Assembly: GCA_050260675.1 (NCBI GenBank)
Contig: JBLNCN010000010.1
Location: 186,001-250,000 of the forward strand
Origin: JBBDIP01 sp050260675
GTDB lineage: Bacteria > Bacillota > Sulfobacillia > Fermentithermobacillales > Fermentithermobacillaceae
DNA: 64,000 nt
Direction: 5' to 3'
How positions within the stretch are numbered: the stretch's first letter is position 1; every line of letters begins with the position of its first letter. The position numbers and the translations under genes were made by a program. Under the pieces are notes generated by a model that was given only the letters and a program-made list of their open reading frames with translations, was not told the origin of the DNA and searched no databases. Shown here in pieces: positions 27,703-35,725 of the stretch.

Positions 27703-27743
27703 CGAAAAAGAAAAATGCCGGGAGCTTAATTCCGCTCCCGGCA
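27703..27743 (-). terminator. Rho-independent terminator between peptide gene and HTH-TPR gene
   Basis: A perfect 10-bp stem (TGCCGGGAGC at 27716-27725, GCTCCCGGCA at 27734-27743) has an 8-base loop. Read on the minus strand it is followed by TTTTTCTTTTTC (27715-27704). It sits 12 bases after the peptide stop. It leaves about 20 bases before the regulator start, so the regulator must depend on read-through or a promoter inside the peptide gene. Confidence 0.93.
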
Positions 27744-27755
27744 CTCGGATCCCTG

Positions 27756-27974
27756 TTATCCTCTGCCGATGCTGTTGTCGACCGGCGGCCATACCGGCGG
27801 GGGAACGTCACCTGGTCCGGCGATGGTCGGGGAAATGCTGTTGTTGACCGGCGGCCATACCGGCGGGGGAACGTCACCCGGGCCAGCAACGGCTGGACCA
27901 ACAACGTCAACAACCATCGCTCCAAACCCAAACAGGAACGCTACGACGAGAAGCAACGCCACCAACTTCTTCAC
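27756..27974 (-). CDS. Small exported propeptide with two copies of a proline-rich peptide
   Basis: I place the start at GTG 27974, with GGGAGGTG seven bases upstream; GTG 27983 is in frame but has no spacing to a ribosome site. The 72-residue product opens with MKKLVALLLVVAFLFGFG, a clear signal peptide, and a possible cleavage after AVA. The rest is almost only two copies of GPGDVPPPVWPPV-N/D-NSI, each preceded by Ala (AVA and TIA), joined by SPT and ending GRG. A duplicated short peptide behind a signal sequence next to an HTH-TPR regulator fits a pheromone precursor. A structural or antimicrobial peptide is the alternative. No homologue is known to me. Confidence 0.8.
   Translation of the reverse strand: MKKLVALLLVVAFLFGFGAMVVDVVGPAVAGPGDVPPPVWPPVNNSISPTIAGPGDVPPPVWPPVDNSIGRG
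27769..27887 (-). repeat. Tandem 66-bp repeat encoding the duplicated peptide
   Basis: Copies begin at 27769 and 27835. Their first 44 bases are identical but for one silent-position change, with several more changes in the next 9. The repeat period of 66 bases equals 22 codons, so the duplication keeps the reading frame. Confidence 0.93.
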
Positions 27975-28047
27975 TCTCGGCACCTCCCACTATTCTGGTA
28001 GAAATCAGGGTTCTGCCAACGCGGTCTGTATATGTCGAGGGCTCCCT

Positions 28048-28077
28048 AAAAAAGGGGGGCAGCATCCCTGCTGCCCC
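28048..28077 (-). terminator. Hairpin terminator upstream of the peptide gene
   Basis: A perfect 9-bp stem (GGGGCAGCA 28056-28064, TGCTGCCCC 28069-28077) has loop TCCC. On the minus strand it is followed by six T. No minus-strand gene ends here, so it may close a short untranslated RNA or attenuate transcription entering the peptide gene. Confidence 0.8.
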
Positions 28078-28463
28078 TGAAGGTGATACCGGCTGAGCAC
28101 TCGCGCGTTGTTTGGGCACGTGAGGGTTCGAGCAATTAGAAGCCAATTCCTGTGGGAGACACTAGTGGGTGCGCCCAATAATTGGGATTGGATATCAAGA
28201 GTCTGACTGACAGCAAACTGGAATGGGCCAAAACTGGAAAACCCCGAATGCGGTTTGCTGAGAGATAATGCCGACGGAGCTTGGAGCCGCCCCTCAAGCA
28301 AAAGACGCTCGGAAATATGCTGGCAGTTAAACTCGACCTCATCGCCAGCCCTGCATACGTGGCGATTGCTTTGCTAAATCCCTGTATACAGGCCTCGCAT
28401 ACTCGAAAGGGTTCCAGCCCCACAGCACGAATGGTATTCTATAGAGGTAAGAAAGGGCGTGAA
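28078..28463. other. Gene-free stretch between the signalling locus and cdaA
   Basis: About 385 bases without a convincing gene on either strand. Open frames here cross the terminator hairpin or lack ribosome sites and protein-like composition. Promoters for cdaA (plus) and for an RNA ending at the 28048-28077 hairpin (minus) should lie here, but no clear SigA match was found. Confidence 0.5.
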
Positions 28464-29321
28464 ATGCCTTTGCTCGATGCTCTCCTCAGCTTTTTCAGGG
28501 ACTTTACCCTGTTTTTCCGGGGCTTTACCCTGCCGGAGTTTATCCGGATTCCCTTAGATGTCGCTATAGTGGCGTACCTCTTCTACAGAGTGTTCGTCCT
28601 TATCAGAGGCACCAGGGCAGTACAGCTATTGGAGGGCATCGCTCTTCTGTTCATCTCAACAGCCGTGACCGACTGGCTGGGTCTCGACACAATGAACTTT
28701 CTACTGGGGCGACTTGGCGTAGCTCTTACGGTAGCCCTGCCGGTTGTGTTCCACCAGGAGATCCGCAGGGTACTTGAGCAGGTTGGCCGGGGCGGCAGCC
28801 TTGTAACCAGGACTTTGTTCAGCGGTTCCGTCTTCACCTCTGAGAAGGTGATCGGCGAGATCGTGGAAGCGGTCGGTCACATGTCGCCCGTCCGGACAGG
28901 AGCCCTGATTGTGATCGAGAGAGCATCAGGCCTGGAGGAGTACATGGACGATGCGGTCTCCCTTGACGCAGTTGTGAGCTCGGAACTGCTCGAGAACGTG
29001 TTTTTCAAGAACTCGCCGCTTCATGATGGAGCGGTCATCATCAGGGGCGATAGGGTCGCCGCAGCAGCCTGCTTCCTGCCGTCAACGCAGGAAGCGGTCA
29101 CTGTGGAACTCGGCTCCAGGCACAGGGCTGCGCTCGGGGTAACCCAGGTATCAGATGCCATCGCCATAGCTGTATCCGAAGAAACCGGCACCATTTCGCT
29201 TGCCGTAGGAGGAAGACTGTTGCGCGGTCTCGACCTCACGACACTCAAGGAGAAGCTGGTTGAGCTCCTGCAGGCGCGGCAGTCGGTCCCGCAGTTGTTC
29301 AACCGGGGGTCGGGGAAATGA
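28464..29321 (+). CDS. cdaA: Diadenylate cyclase CdaA
   Basis: CdaA makes cyclic di-AMP from two ATP at the membrane. ATG 28464 is the family start (285 residues); the frame is open further upstream but that sequence is not conserved. Three membrane helices lie in the first 90 residues (about 24-43, 50-68 and 72-90). The DAC domain (about 115-270) has the catalytic NSPLHDGAVII (DGA motif) and GSRHRAALG (RHR motif), and TGTISLAVGGRL. The stop overlaps the start of cdaR, and glmM follows, the conserved cdaA-cdaR-glmM cluster in which CdaR and GlmM regulate cyclase activity. Confidence 0.97.
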   Translation: MPLLDALLSFFRDFTLFFRGFTLPEFIRIPLDVAIVAYLFYRVFVLIRGTRAVQLLEGIALLFISTAVTDWLGLDTMNFLLGRLGVALTVALPVVFHQEIRRVLEQVGRGGSLVTRTLFSGSVFTSEKVIGEIVEAVGHMSPVRTGALIVIERASGLEEYMDDAVSLDAVVSSELLENVFFKNSPLHDGAVIIRGDRVAAAACFLPSTQEAVTVELGSRHRAALGVTQVSDAIAIAVSEETGTISLAVGGRLLRGLDLTTLKEKLVELLQARQSVPQLFNRGSGK

Positions 29322-30535
29322 TCGAGAAGCTGCTCCAGAAGGACGTCTTGGTCAAAGTAGCTGCGGTAATCATCGCACTTATAGTGTGGCTGTATGTGCT
29401 GGAAACGGAGAACCCGAGCCAGACTGCGGATGTTACCGTGGACGTCCCGATCCAGGCTCCGGTCGGCAAGATCCTCACCAGCCTGCCTTCTATCCGGGTC
29501 ACCGTTACCTTTGAAGGAAGGATTAGGGACCTGGAGAGGATCGACCCCAAACAGGTCGTCATACCTTTGGATATCTCTGACGCCCCTGCCGGGCAGACCG
29601 TGGTCCCGCTGGAATACGTGTCGCCGTTCCCAAGGGTCAAAGTCAAGGACATAAGCCCGAACATGGTCACGGTCACTCTTGCTATGGAGGAGACCAAGGA
29701 AGTCGGTGTTGACGTGACGGTTCGTGGTACTCCCAACAAGGAGTACGACGCCCAAAGGCCAACCTATTCCCAGGCGACCGTGAACGTGACGGGTCCGAAG
29801 AGCAATGTTGATCGCGTGCAGTTCGTGACGGGAGAGATCGATGTCACAGGGGCAGTAGGGAACGTCACAGCCGCGGTAAAGCTGATACCCTACGACGCCT
29901 ACGGGAACGAGGTTGCCCAGATCACGGTTAACCCCGCCACGGTTCAGGTTACGGTTCCCATGAGCAAGAAACCGCCTGCTAAGACAGTAGAGGTAAAAGT
30001 GCATACCACCGGAACACCCAAAAAGGGCTTCAAGTTGGTCGGGGCATCCGCCGCTCCAACTTACGTGGAGATCCGGGGCGAAGAGTCGGTTGCCAGGAGG
30101 ATCACTTCCATCTCCACAAAGCCTGTGGATGTTGGCGGGCGCGAAACCGGGTTCAGCGGTGAATACTCTTTGGACGTGCCTTCTGGGGTGAAGGTGGAGA
30201 CCAGCGCCAAAGTGACGGTCTCGGTAGATATCCAGCCTGACATAGTGACGAGAACGTTCTCCGGCGTAATCGTGCAGGTTGAGAACTTGCCTATTGGCTT
30301 CACCCTCAACATCGATCCCCCCATGGTGGACGTGAAACTAACCGGCAGAAGCGACATTCTGGAGAGGATCCAGGCTAGCGATATCCAGGCGTTTATCAAC
30401 GCCGGAGACATCAATCCCCTCGAGATAGGGTCCCGTCACGAGGCCGATAGGATTGTTGTACCCACCGGCTATCCGGAGGGCGTGAAGTTTGACGTCACTC
30501 CTCCTCGGGTGAAATTGACCCTCACTAAGAGGTAG
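29318..30535 (+). CDS. cdaR: CdaA regulatory protein CdaR (YbbR domains)
   Basis: CdaR is a membrane-anchored protein whose extracytoplasmic YbbR domains modulate CdaA. ATG 29318 overlaps the cdaA stop (ATGA). The 405-residue protein has one helix at about 13-30 (AAVIIALIVWLYVLETENPS, the usual YbbR beginning). Four YbbR repeats of about 80 residues follow, seen as recurring V-x-V-x-G phrases such as VDVTVRGTPNKEYDAQ, VEVKVHTTGTPKKGFK and AQVTVPMS-like strands. Its place between cdaA and glmM matches Bacillus. Confidence 0.95.
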   Translation: MIEKLLQKDVLVKVAAVIIALIVWLYVLETENPSQTADVTVDVPIQAPVGKILTSLPSIRVTVTFEGRIRDLERIDPKQVVIPLDISDAPAGQTVVPLEYVSPFPRVKVKDISPNMVTVTLAMEETKEVGVDVTVRGTPNKEYDAQRPTYSQATVNVTGPKSNVDRVQFVTGEIDVTGAVGNVTAAVKLIPYDAYGNEVAQITVNPATVQVTVPMSKKPPAKTVEVKVHTTGTPKKGFKLVGASAAPTYVEIRGEESVARRITSISTKPVDVGGRETGFSGEYSLDVPSGVKVETSAKVTVSVDIQPDIVTRTFSGVIVQVENLPIGFTLNIDPPMVDVKLTGRSDILERIQASDIQAFINAGDINPLEIGSRHEADRIVVPTGYPEGVKFDVTPPRVKLTLTKR

Positions 30536-30553
30536 AACAGGGGCGTTCTTCGG

Positions 30554-31906
30554 ATGAACCTATTTGGCACCGACGGGATCCGCGGGATCGCAAATGCGGG
30601 TCTTTCCTGGCAGACCGCGTTCAGATTGGGCCGGGCTATGGGGCTCCACCTCTCACAAGGACTCCCTCTCTGTGTCGGCAAGGACACCCGGGCCTCCGGT
30701 GATATGCTGGAGGCCTCCATCGTTGCCGGTGCGACTTCGGCGGGAAGGGATGTTGTGAGACTGGGCGTAGTCACTACGCCGGGCCTCTCCTTCCTTGTAA
30801 AGCACTTGGGCCTGGGTGGGGGTGTGATGATTTCTGCGTCTCACAACCCGGCCGAGTACAACGGCCTGAAAGTATTTGGGGCAGACGGGAAGAAGATCCC
30901 CGATTCCCTCGAGATCCTGTTCTCAGAGTTCATCCTGGGAGACTCCGACAGTGCCGTCGAGGGCGCGACATACCCCACCGGGAGCGGCATCGGCCGAGTC
31001 ATTGCCGGCGAAGGCTACGTGGATAAGTACGTTGACTTCCTCTTCAGCATTCCCGCCAACCGGTTTTCGGGTCTCCGGGTGGTGTTGGATACCGCCAATG
31101 GGTCTACCTCGAACATCGCGCCGCGGGTATGGAGCCGGCTCGGCGCCCAGGTTGAAGTGATGAACAACTCGCCCGACGGCACCAATATCAATGCGGACTG
31201 CGGCTCAACCTGCCCCGGCAAGGTTGCCGCGAGAGTAGCGAAGAGCGGCGCTCACGCGGGGTTTGCCTATGACGGCGATGGCGACAGGTGCATCATGGTG
31301 GACGAGACCGGGACTGTGCAGGATGGCGACCACATTATGGCCATCCTTGCCCTGGACCTGAACAGCAAAGGGCGCCTTCCGGGTGGGACTGTGGTAGGCA
31401 CTGTCATGTCGAATTACGGTCTGGAAGTCTGCCTTTCGAACGAGAATCTCCGGCTGGAAAGGACCCCTGTGGGCGATCGCTACGTCTTAGAGAAGATGGA
31501 GGAGAAAGGGTACAACCTAGGCGGTGAGCAGTCCGGGCACATTATCGTGAAGGATGTCCTCGGAGCCGGGGATGGGATTCTCACCTCGCTGATGGTGGCA
31601 GACGTCTTGGCTGGAAGCGGGAAGAGGCTGTCGCAGTTGGCGTCGGTCATGACCGCTATCCCGCAGCACCTGGTCAACGTGAAGGCGGCCCACCCGAAGG
31701 AACTGGCGGCGCGCGACACGGTGGCTAGCGCCGTCCGGAGAGTCCAGGCGGAGCTGGGCGACCGTGGACGGGTATTGGTGCGTCCATCCGGGACAGAGCC
31801 GCTGGTAAGGATCATGGTTGAATCTCTTGACTCCCATATGGTACAGTCTTGCATACACTACCTTGAGGAGGTGATCGCGAAGGAAAACGAGGCCGGAAGG
31901 GAATAG
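30554..31906 (+). CDS. glmM: Phosphoglucosamine mutase
   Basis: GlmM converts glucosamine-6-phosphate to glucosamine-1-phosphate for UDP-GlcNAc synthesis. ATG 30554 opens MNLFGTDGIRGIAN; 450 residues is the usual length. The phosphoserine active site is MISASHNPAEYNGLKVF near residue 98. The metal loop is FAYDGDGDRCIMVDE near 237, the sugar loop is GGEQSGHIIV near 322 and the phosphate loop is RPSGTEPLVRIM near 418. It closes the cdaA-cdaR-glmM operon, 18 bases after cdaR, and precedes glmS, whose product is its substrate source. Confidence 0.98.
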   Translation: MNLFGTDGIRGIANAGLSWQTAFRLGRAMGLHLSQGLPLCVGKDTRASGDMLEASIVAGATSAGRDVVRLGVVTTPGLSFLVKHLGLGGGVMISASHNPAEYNGLKVFGADGKKIPDSLEILFSEFILGDSDSAVEGATYPTGSGIGRVIAGEGYVDKYVDFLFSIPANRFSGLRVVLDTANGSTSNIAPRVWSRLGAQVEVMNNSPDGTNINADCGSTCPGKVAARVAKSGAHAGFAYDGDGDRCIMVDETGTVQDGDHIMAILALDLNSKGRLPGGTVVGTVMSNYGLEVCLSNENLRLERTPVGDRYVLEKMEEKGYNLGGEQSGHIIVKDVLGAGDGILTSLMVADVLAGSGKRLSQLASVMTAIPQHLVNVKAAHPKELAARDTVASAVRRVQAELGDRGRVLVRPSGTEPLVRIMVESLDSHMVQSCIHYLEEVIAKENEAGRE

Positions 31907-31946
31907 CGCGCGAGGCGGCAGCAGCATGGCATGGGTTTTACAAGCA

Positions 31947-32130
31947 GCGCCTGGACTTTTCGGCGAAGGGTCCTCAGAGGCTCGAGCACTCGGGACTTCG
32001 CAAAAGGGCAGCCGGGAAGTTGACGAGGATGGGGGAATTCGAAAGATTCGGCGGGTCCCCCACGGTTTACCACAACCGATAATGGTCCTTCAAAACCTTC
32101 GGGTGACCGGAGAACAATAGGGGCCGGGTG
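31947..32130 (+). ncRNA. glmS ribozyme (glucosamine-6-phosphate-dependent self-cleaving riboswitch)
   Basis: The leader of glmS carries the conserved core: GCGCC directly 3' of the expected cleavage point (A31946/G31947), then AGTTGACGAGGATGGGG (32018-32034), ATTCGGCGGG (32046-32055) and CACAACCG (32071-32078). These match the ribozyme of B. subtilis and relatives in order and spacing. Binding of glucosamine-6-phosphate makes the RNA cut itself, which lowers GlmS synthesis. The 3' limit is approximate. Confidence 0.95.
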
Positions 32131-32299
32131 GTTGCCACGCACACTAGCCTTGCATCTCATCCGCACCATTAACACCTTGCACCTTGCGCGCGCATTGGGT
32201 CTCTTCATTCTTTTGGCCCGGTACTAGACCGACCAGCATTATCGGCCCAGCAGTACCTGTAGACCATCGAGAGACTAGATCGCGAAGGGAGCAAACATC

Positions 32300-34135
32300 G
32301 TGTGCGGGATTGTCGGTTACGTAGGCGATAGGGAAGCAGCTAAGCTAGTGTGGGATTCCCTATGCAGGCTGGAGTACAGAGGGTACGATTCGGCGGGAAT
32401 CGCTGTCCTCAATGGAGACGGCGTCAAGACGGCCAAGTGCAAAGGCCGCTTGCAGGACTTGGCGGCCAAACTGAGCGAGCTGCCCCATGCAACCCAGGGT
32501 ATTGGACACACAAGGTGGGCAACCCACGGCGTTCCCAATGACAACAACGCTCACCCCCATAGGGACTGTACCGGGAACATCGTGCTCGTCCACAACGGTA
32601 TCATTGAGAATCATCGTGAACTGCGGGAACGGCTGCTGTCCAGAGGCCACAGGATCAAGTCCGAGACCGATACCGAGCTCGCGGCCCACCTCATTGAAGA
32701 GAACTACGCGGGAGACCTGGCCGATGCCGTAATGAGATCGGTGGCGGAGCTTGAAGGCACCATGGCGCTGGTAGTGATTCATGCAGCGGAGCCTGGCCGG
32801 ATCGTCGCCTATCGCGAGAAGAGCCCGCTTATCGTGGGACTGGGAGAGGGCGAGAACTTCCTGGCCTCCGACATCCCTGCCATACTGCCGTACACCCGGA
32901 AGGTGCTCGTCGTGAACGACGGCGAGCTGGTGATTGTCCAGAAGGACGAGATCCTGATTCGCAGCAGGAACAATGGTCACGTTGACAGGAAGCCCGTTGT
33001 TGTGGATCTCAAACCTGAGGCGGCCGAGAAGGCTGGCTTCGACCACTTCATGCTGAAGGAGATTTACGAGCAGCCTGAGGCGCTGGATAGGGTCGCGTCC
33101 GGGCGTATCCGCGACGGGATGGTGACGTTCGAGAAGTCCGAGTTCGGACTCGCGGATGAAGAGGTCCGCGGCCTATCCAAGGTCTGGCTCATGGCCTGCG
33201 GCACAGCGTACCACGCCTGCCTGGTCGGAAAGACCCTGATAGAGAGGCTAGCTGGGATCCCCGCCGAGGTCATGCTGGCGTCCGAGTTCAGGTACAGCGA
33301 GCCCATTGTGCCGCAGAACAGCCTGTGCGTCGTGGTCAGCCAGTCCGGTGAGACCATTGATACCCTAAATGCCATGCGCGAAGCGCGGGAATTGGGGGCG
33401 TCCAGAGTGCTGGCGGTGGTCAACCAGCCCATGAGCTCTCTGGCACGGGAAGCCGACGACGTCATGTACCAGCGCGCCGGCCCCGAGATATCGGTCTGCT
33501 CGACCAAGGCGTACACTACTCAGGTAGCCTGCTTAGGGCTCCTTGCGATCCACCTGGGTAGCATCCGAGGGCGACTGACGAAAGAGCAGGTCGCCAAGAT
33601 TACTTCCGACATCCGATCCCTACCTGAGAAGGCGGAGGGCGCTCTGCGGTCGTCCGCCGTCATGCAGCGGTTGGCGAAGGAGATGGCTCAGAAGGAGGAC
33701 ATCTTCTTCATCGGCCGTGGGATGGACTACATGGCCGTGATGGAGGGCCAGCTGAAACTCAAGGAGATCTCCTACATCCACGCCGAGGCGTACGCTGCGG
33801 GAGAGCTCAAGCACGGCACGCTTGCCCTCATCGGACCCGGAGTCCCCGTCATAGCTGTCCTGACAGACCCCGACATCGCGCCGAAAACAGCCTCCAACAT
33901 CATGGAGGTCAAGGCCCGAGGCGGAAGGGTAGTCGCCATCGGTTCGGAGGACTGTCTGGCCAAGGTCCATCTCGCAGACGGCGATGTCGCCGTCACGGTC
34001 CCTACCGTGAACCCGCTGTTCTCGCCGGCTATCTCCGTTATCGCAATGCAGCTCCTCGCCTATTACGTGGCGCTCGAGCGAGGCACCGACATCGATAAGC
34101 CGAGGAACCTGGCCAAAAGCGTAACAGTGGAGTAG
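32300..34135 (+). CDS. glmS: Glutamine--fructose-6-phosphate aminotransferase (isomerizing)
   Basis: GlmS makes glucosamine-6-phosphate, the first step to peptidoglycan amino sugars. GTG 32300 behind GAAGGGA gives 611 residues. The N-terminal amidotransferase begins MCGIVGYVG with the catalytic Cys2, and has THGVPNDNNAHPH and HNGIIENH. Two SIS domains follow (MACGTAYHACLVGKTLIE, VVSQSGETIDTLNAMREA; then FFIGRGMDYMAVMEGQLKLK and AEAYAAGELKHGTLALI). It ends in KPRNLAKSVTVE, the usual tail. Control is by the ribozyme in its leader. Confidence 0.98.
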   Translation: MCGIVGYVGDREAAKLVWDSLCRLEYRGYDSAGIAVLNGDGVKTAKCKGRLQDLAAKLSELPHATQGIGHTRWATHGVPNDNNAHPHRDCTGNIVLVHNGIIENHRELRERLLSRGHRIKSETDTELAAHLIEENYAGDLADAVMRSVAELEGTMALVVIHAAEPGRIVAYREKSPLIVGLGEGENFLASDIPAILPYTRKVLVVNDGELVIVQKDEILIRSRNNGHVDRKPVVVDLKPEAAEKAGFDHFMLKEIYEQPEALDRVASGRIRDGMVTFEKSEFGLADEEVRGLSKVWLMACGTAYHACLVGKTLIERLAGIPAEVMLASEFRYSEPIVPQNSLCVVVSQSGETIDTLNAMREARELGASRVLAVVNQPMSSLAREADDVMYQRAGPEISVCSTKAYTTQVACLGLLAIHLGSIRGRLTKEQVAKITSDIRSLPEKAEGALRSSAVMQRLAKEMAQKEDIFFIGRGMDYMAVMEGQLKLKEISYIHAEAYAAGELKHGTLALIGPGVPVIAVLTDPDIAPKTASNIMEVKARGGRVVAIGSEDCLAKVHLADGDVAVTVPTVNPLFSPAISVIAMQLLAYYVALERGTDIDKPRNLAKSVTVE

Positions 34136-34180
34136 GGCAGAGCAGGGGGAGGGCCCTGCCTGTGGGTTGAAAATCAAGAC

Positions 34181-34274
34181 GTACACTGGAAAACTCAGAT
34201 GTACACTGATGAAAAGGAGATGTACACTAGGGGCTGTTTTCGAGGCTCATGACATGAAAATGTAGTTGTACACT
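34181..34274. repeat. Cluster of GTACACT direct repeats, possible transposon end
   Basis: GTACACT occurs at 34181, 34201, 34222 and 34268. The first three are about 20 bases apart, and the surrounding ATGTACACT context is partly shared. Arrays of short direct repeats are typical of IS21-type element ends. No transposase gene adjoins, so this would be a remnant. Confidence 0.45.
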
Positions 34275-34300
34275 GGCCCTCCTGGATGCAGGAGGGCCAG
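34273..34300. terminator. Strong hairpin, probable bidirectional terminator
   Basis: A perfect 12-bp stem (CTGGCCCTCCTG / CAGGAGGGCCAG) has loop GATG. It lies between glmS (plus) and a minus-strand gene ending at 34337. The plus side is followed by TCTTT. The U-tract is short, so termination strength is uncertain. Confidence 0.6.
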
Positions 34301-34336
34301 TCTTTGGACCATCAGCTACGTATCCCTAGAGGATCG

Positions 34337-34837
34337 TTAGTCGTTTGGATCCCAGACTATATGCCTAGTGAGCACCCGGCCTGCGACGCTGTATGTCAAA
34401 ATGAGCCGGTTTGGTCCCGCCTCAGGACGGTCACCTGTATGGACACTATTCTCAACCCTGAGGCCGAGCAATAGGCTTACCCGAGCATTGTGAACGCGGT
34501 AGTTATTCGGCTGAACCAAGTCGAATCCGGGCCCTAGATCCTCGACCGATTCAGCAAAGAACGCACCTCCGCCTTTGCCCACATTCACCCACGCGTTATC
34601 GAGCGAGTACGTACTGCTTTCGTCGACAAATCCAATGTCCCTGAGAACCACAAGGCTGCGCAGGAGACCCGAAAAGGTTACGTCTACGGAACCAAATGCC
34701 ATAGAAGACGTCTGGGGAGCCGGCGTAAGGCCAAACCACCCGCTAAGTTCGGGTTCAGGCGGGAAAGCAAATACCAAGATAGCGGCTACCAGAACGATTA
34801 CTGACGCGCCTAAGATCGTTATGCGTACTCGCCGCAT
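34337..34837 (-). CDS. Membrane-anchored protein of unknown function
   Basis: I place the start at ATG 34837 behind GAGGAGAG (166 residues). Residues 1-25 are a signal anchor (RRVRITILGASVIVLVAAIL). The rest is predicted to be an extracytoplasmic beta-rich domain ending TYSVAGRVLTRHIVWDP. No cysteine and no known motif is visible. A plus-strand gene at 39397 encodes a protein of the same size, plan and closing pattern (YSVLG, then VWNP), so the two may be distant paralogues. I do not recognise the family. Confidence 0.7.
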   Translation of the reverse strand: MRRVRITILGASVIVLVAAILVFAFPPEPELSGWFGLTPAPQTSSMAFGSVDVTFSGLLRSLVVLRDIGFVDESSTYSLDNAWVNVGKGGGAFFAESVEDLGPGFDLVQPNNYRVHNARVSLLLGLRVENSVHTGDRPEAGPNRLILTYSVAGRVLTRHIVWDPND

Positions 34838-34982
34838 TGCTTCTCTCCTCGTATGATGGCGCCCATGCAACCTTCATTCTATTACCCCGATTACCTAGTT
34901 CGAAAGGGTTTGAGGCACCTTTTTCGTCTATAACCATAGACCATCAGAGTCAATACGGAGAGACAAATCGAGACCGGCATAC

Positions 34983-35661
34983 CTAATCGCCAACAGTACG
35001 GGTTAGGTCATTGTTGATGTAGTCCAGGGCCGCCGCATGGGCAGCCTCGAACCGGTCTGACTTGAACACCGCCCGGGGCCGCTGCCCGCGACTGATCTCA
35101 ACGGGGAATGCGCCGTCGAGGATTTCAAGCATCTTTCCGGTAGCTTTGATCCCTGCGAGAGCTTCTGCCGTGAGGGATCCGCTCTCCAACAGCTTGCCCC
35201 TTTGATTGTCAACGAACCACTTCGCTTCCTCTATTGAAATCCGCATGTCCTCCCACTCTTGCCCGCGCGCGGGGTCCAGGTAGTAGAGGGCATCCAATGA
35301 ATCGGCGACCGCTTCGAGGTATGGGTGAGCCCGCTCCAGCTGAGTAGGTGCGTCCGCATTCCTCTCGTAGATGGATCTCACATAGCTCTCCGCATAACGC
35401 GCGTAACTCCGCGCGTTCCAAGCCAGCGTGGCCAAAGCGTTTCCACCGTTGCGCACATCGAGCCATCGAAACCGTCCAACACCTTTGTCCCAAGCACTAG
35501 ACCACCTCTGATGATGTAAACCAGGCTTCTGGAGAGGTCATGCGCCGTTTGCCCGCCGTCTATAAAGCATCGTTGCGCCGGTTCCCGCGTATCGCCTGCT
35601 TGACAGCTGTCTTCACCACAACGTACAGCGCGATCAGCTCCACGCTTCTACCTGGCTCCAT
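34983..35661 (-). pseudogene. Decayed gene of unknown function, broken by frameshifts
   Basis: Protein-like sequence on the minus strand jumps between three frames. From ATG 35661 one frame reads GRSVELIALYVVVKTAVKQA. A second, near 35600-35460, reads DLSRSLVYIIRGGLVLGTKV and LDGFDGS. A third, from GTG 35456 to the stop at 34983, gives 157 residues such as YLEAVADSLDALYYLDPARG and SLTAEALAGIKATGKMLEIL. The last part alone could be a real helical protein. I read the whole as one gene with two frameshifts, or sequencing errors. The function is not recognised. Confidence 0.5.
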
Positions 35662-35725
35662 GGGGATCGATGACCAATTCCAAATCAAGCAACAATGCTC
35701 CGTGCTAAAGACCGCGCTTTTTCTG

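Noticed and set aside
28005..28423. Two minus-strand open frames of about 95 codons upstream of the peptide gene
   Set aside because: One reads through the terminator hairpin and both lack ribosome sites and protein-like composition.
31827..31855. TTGACT with 17-base spacing to TGCATA inside the end of glmM as a glmS promoter
   Set aside because: The -10 matches too few bases; read-through from glmM explains glmS expression as well.
31926..32120. 64-codon plus-strand frame before glmS
   Set aside because: It lies within the glmS ribozyme; the base pattern is explained by RNA structure.
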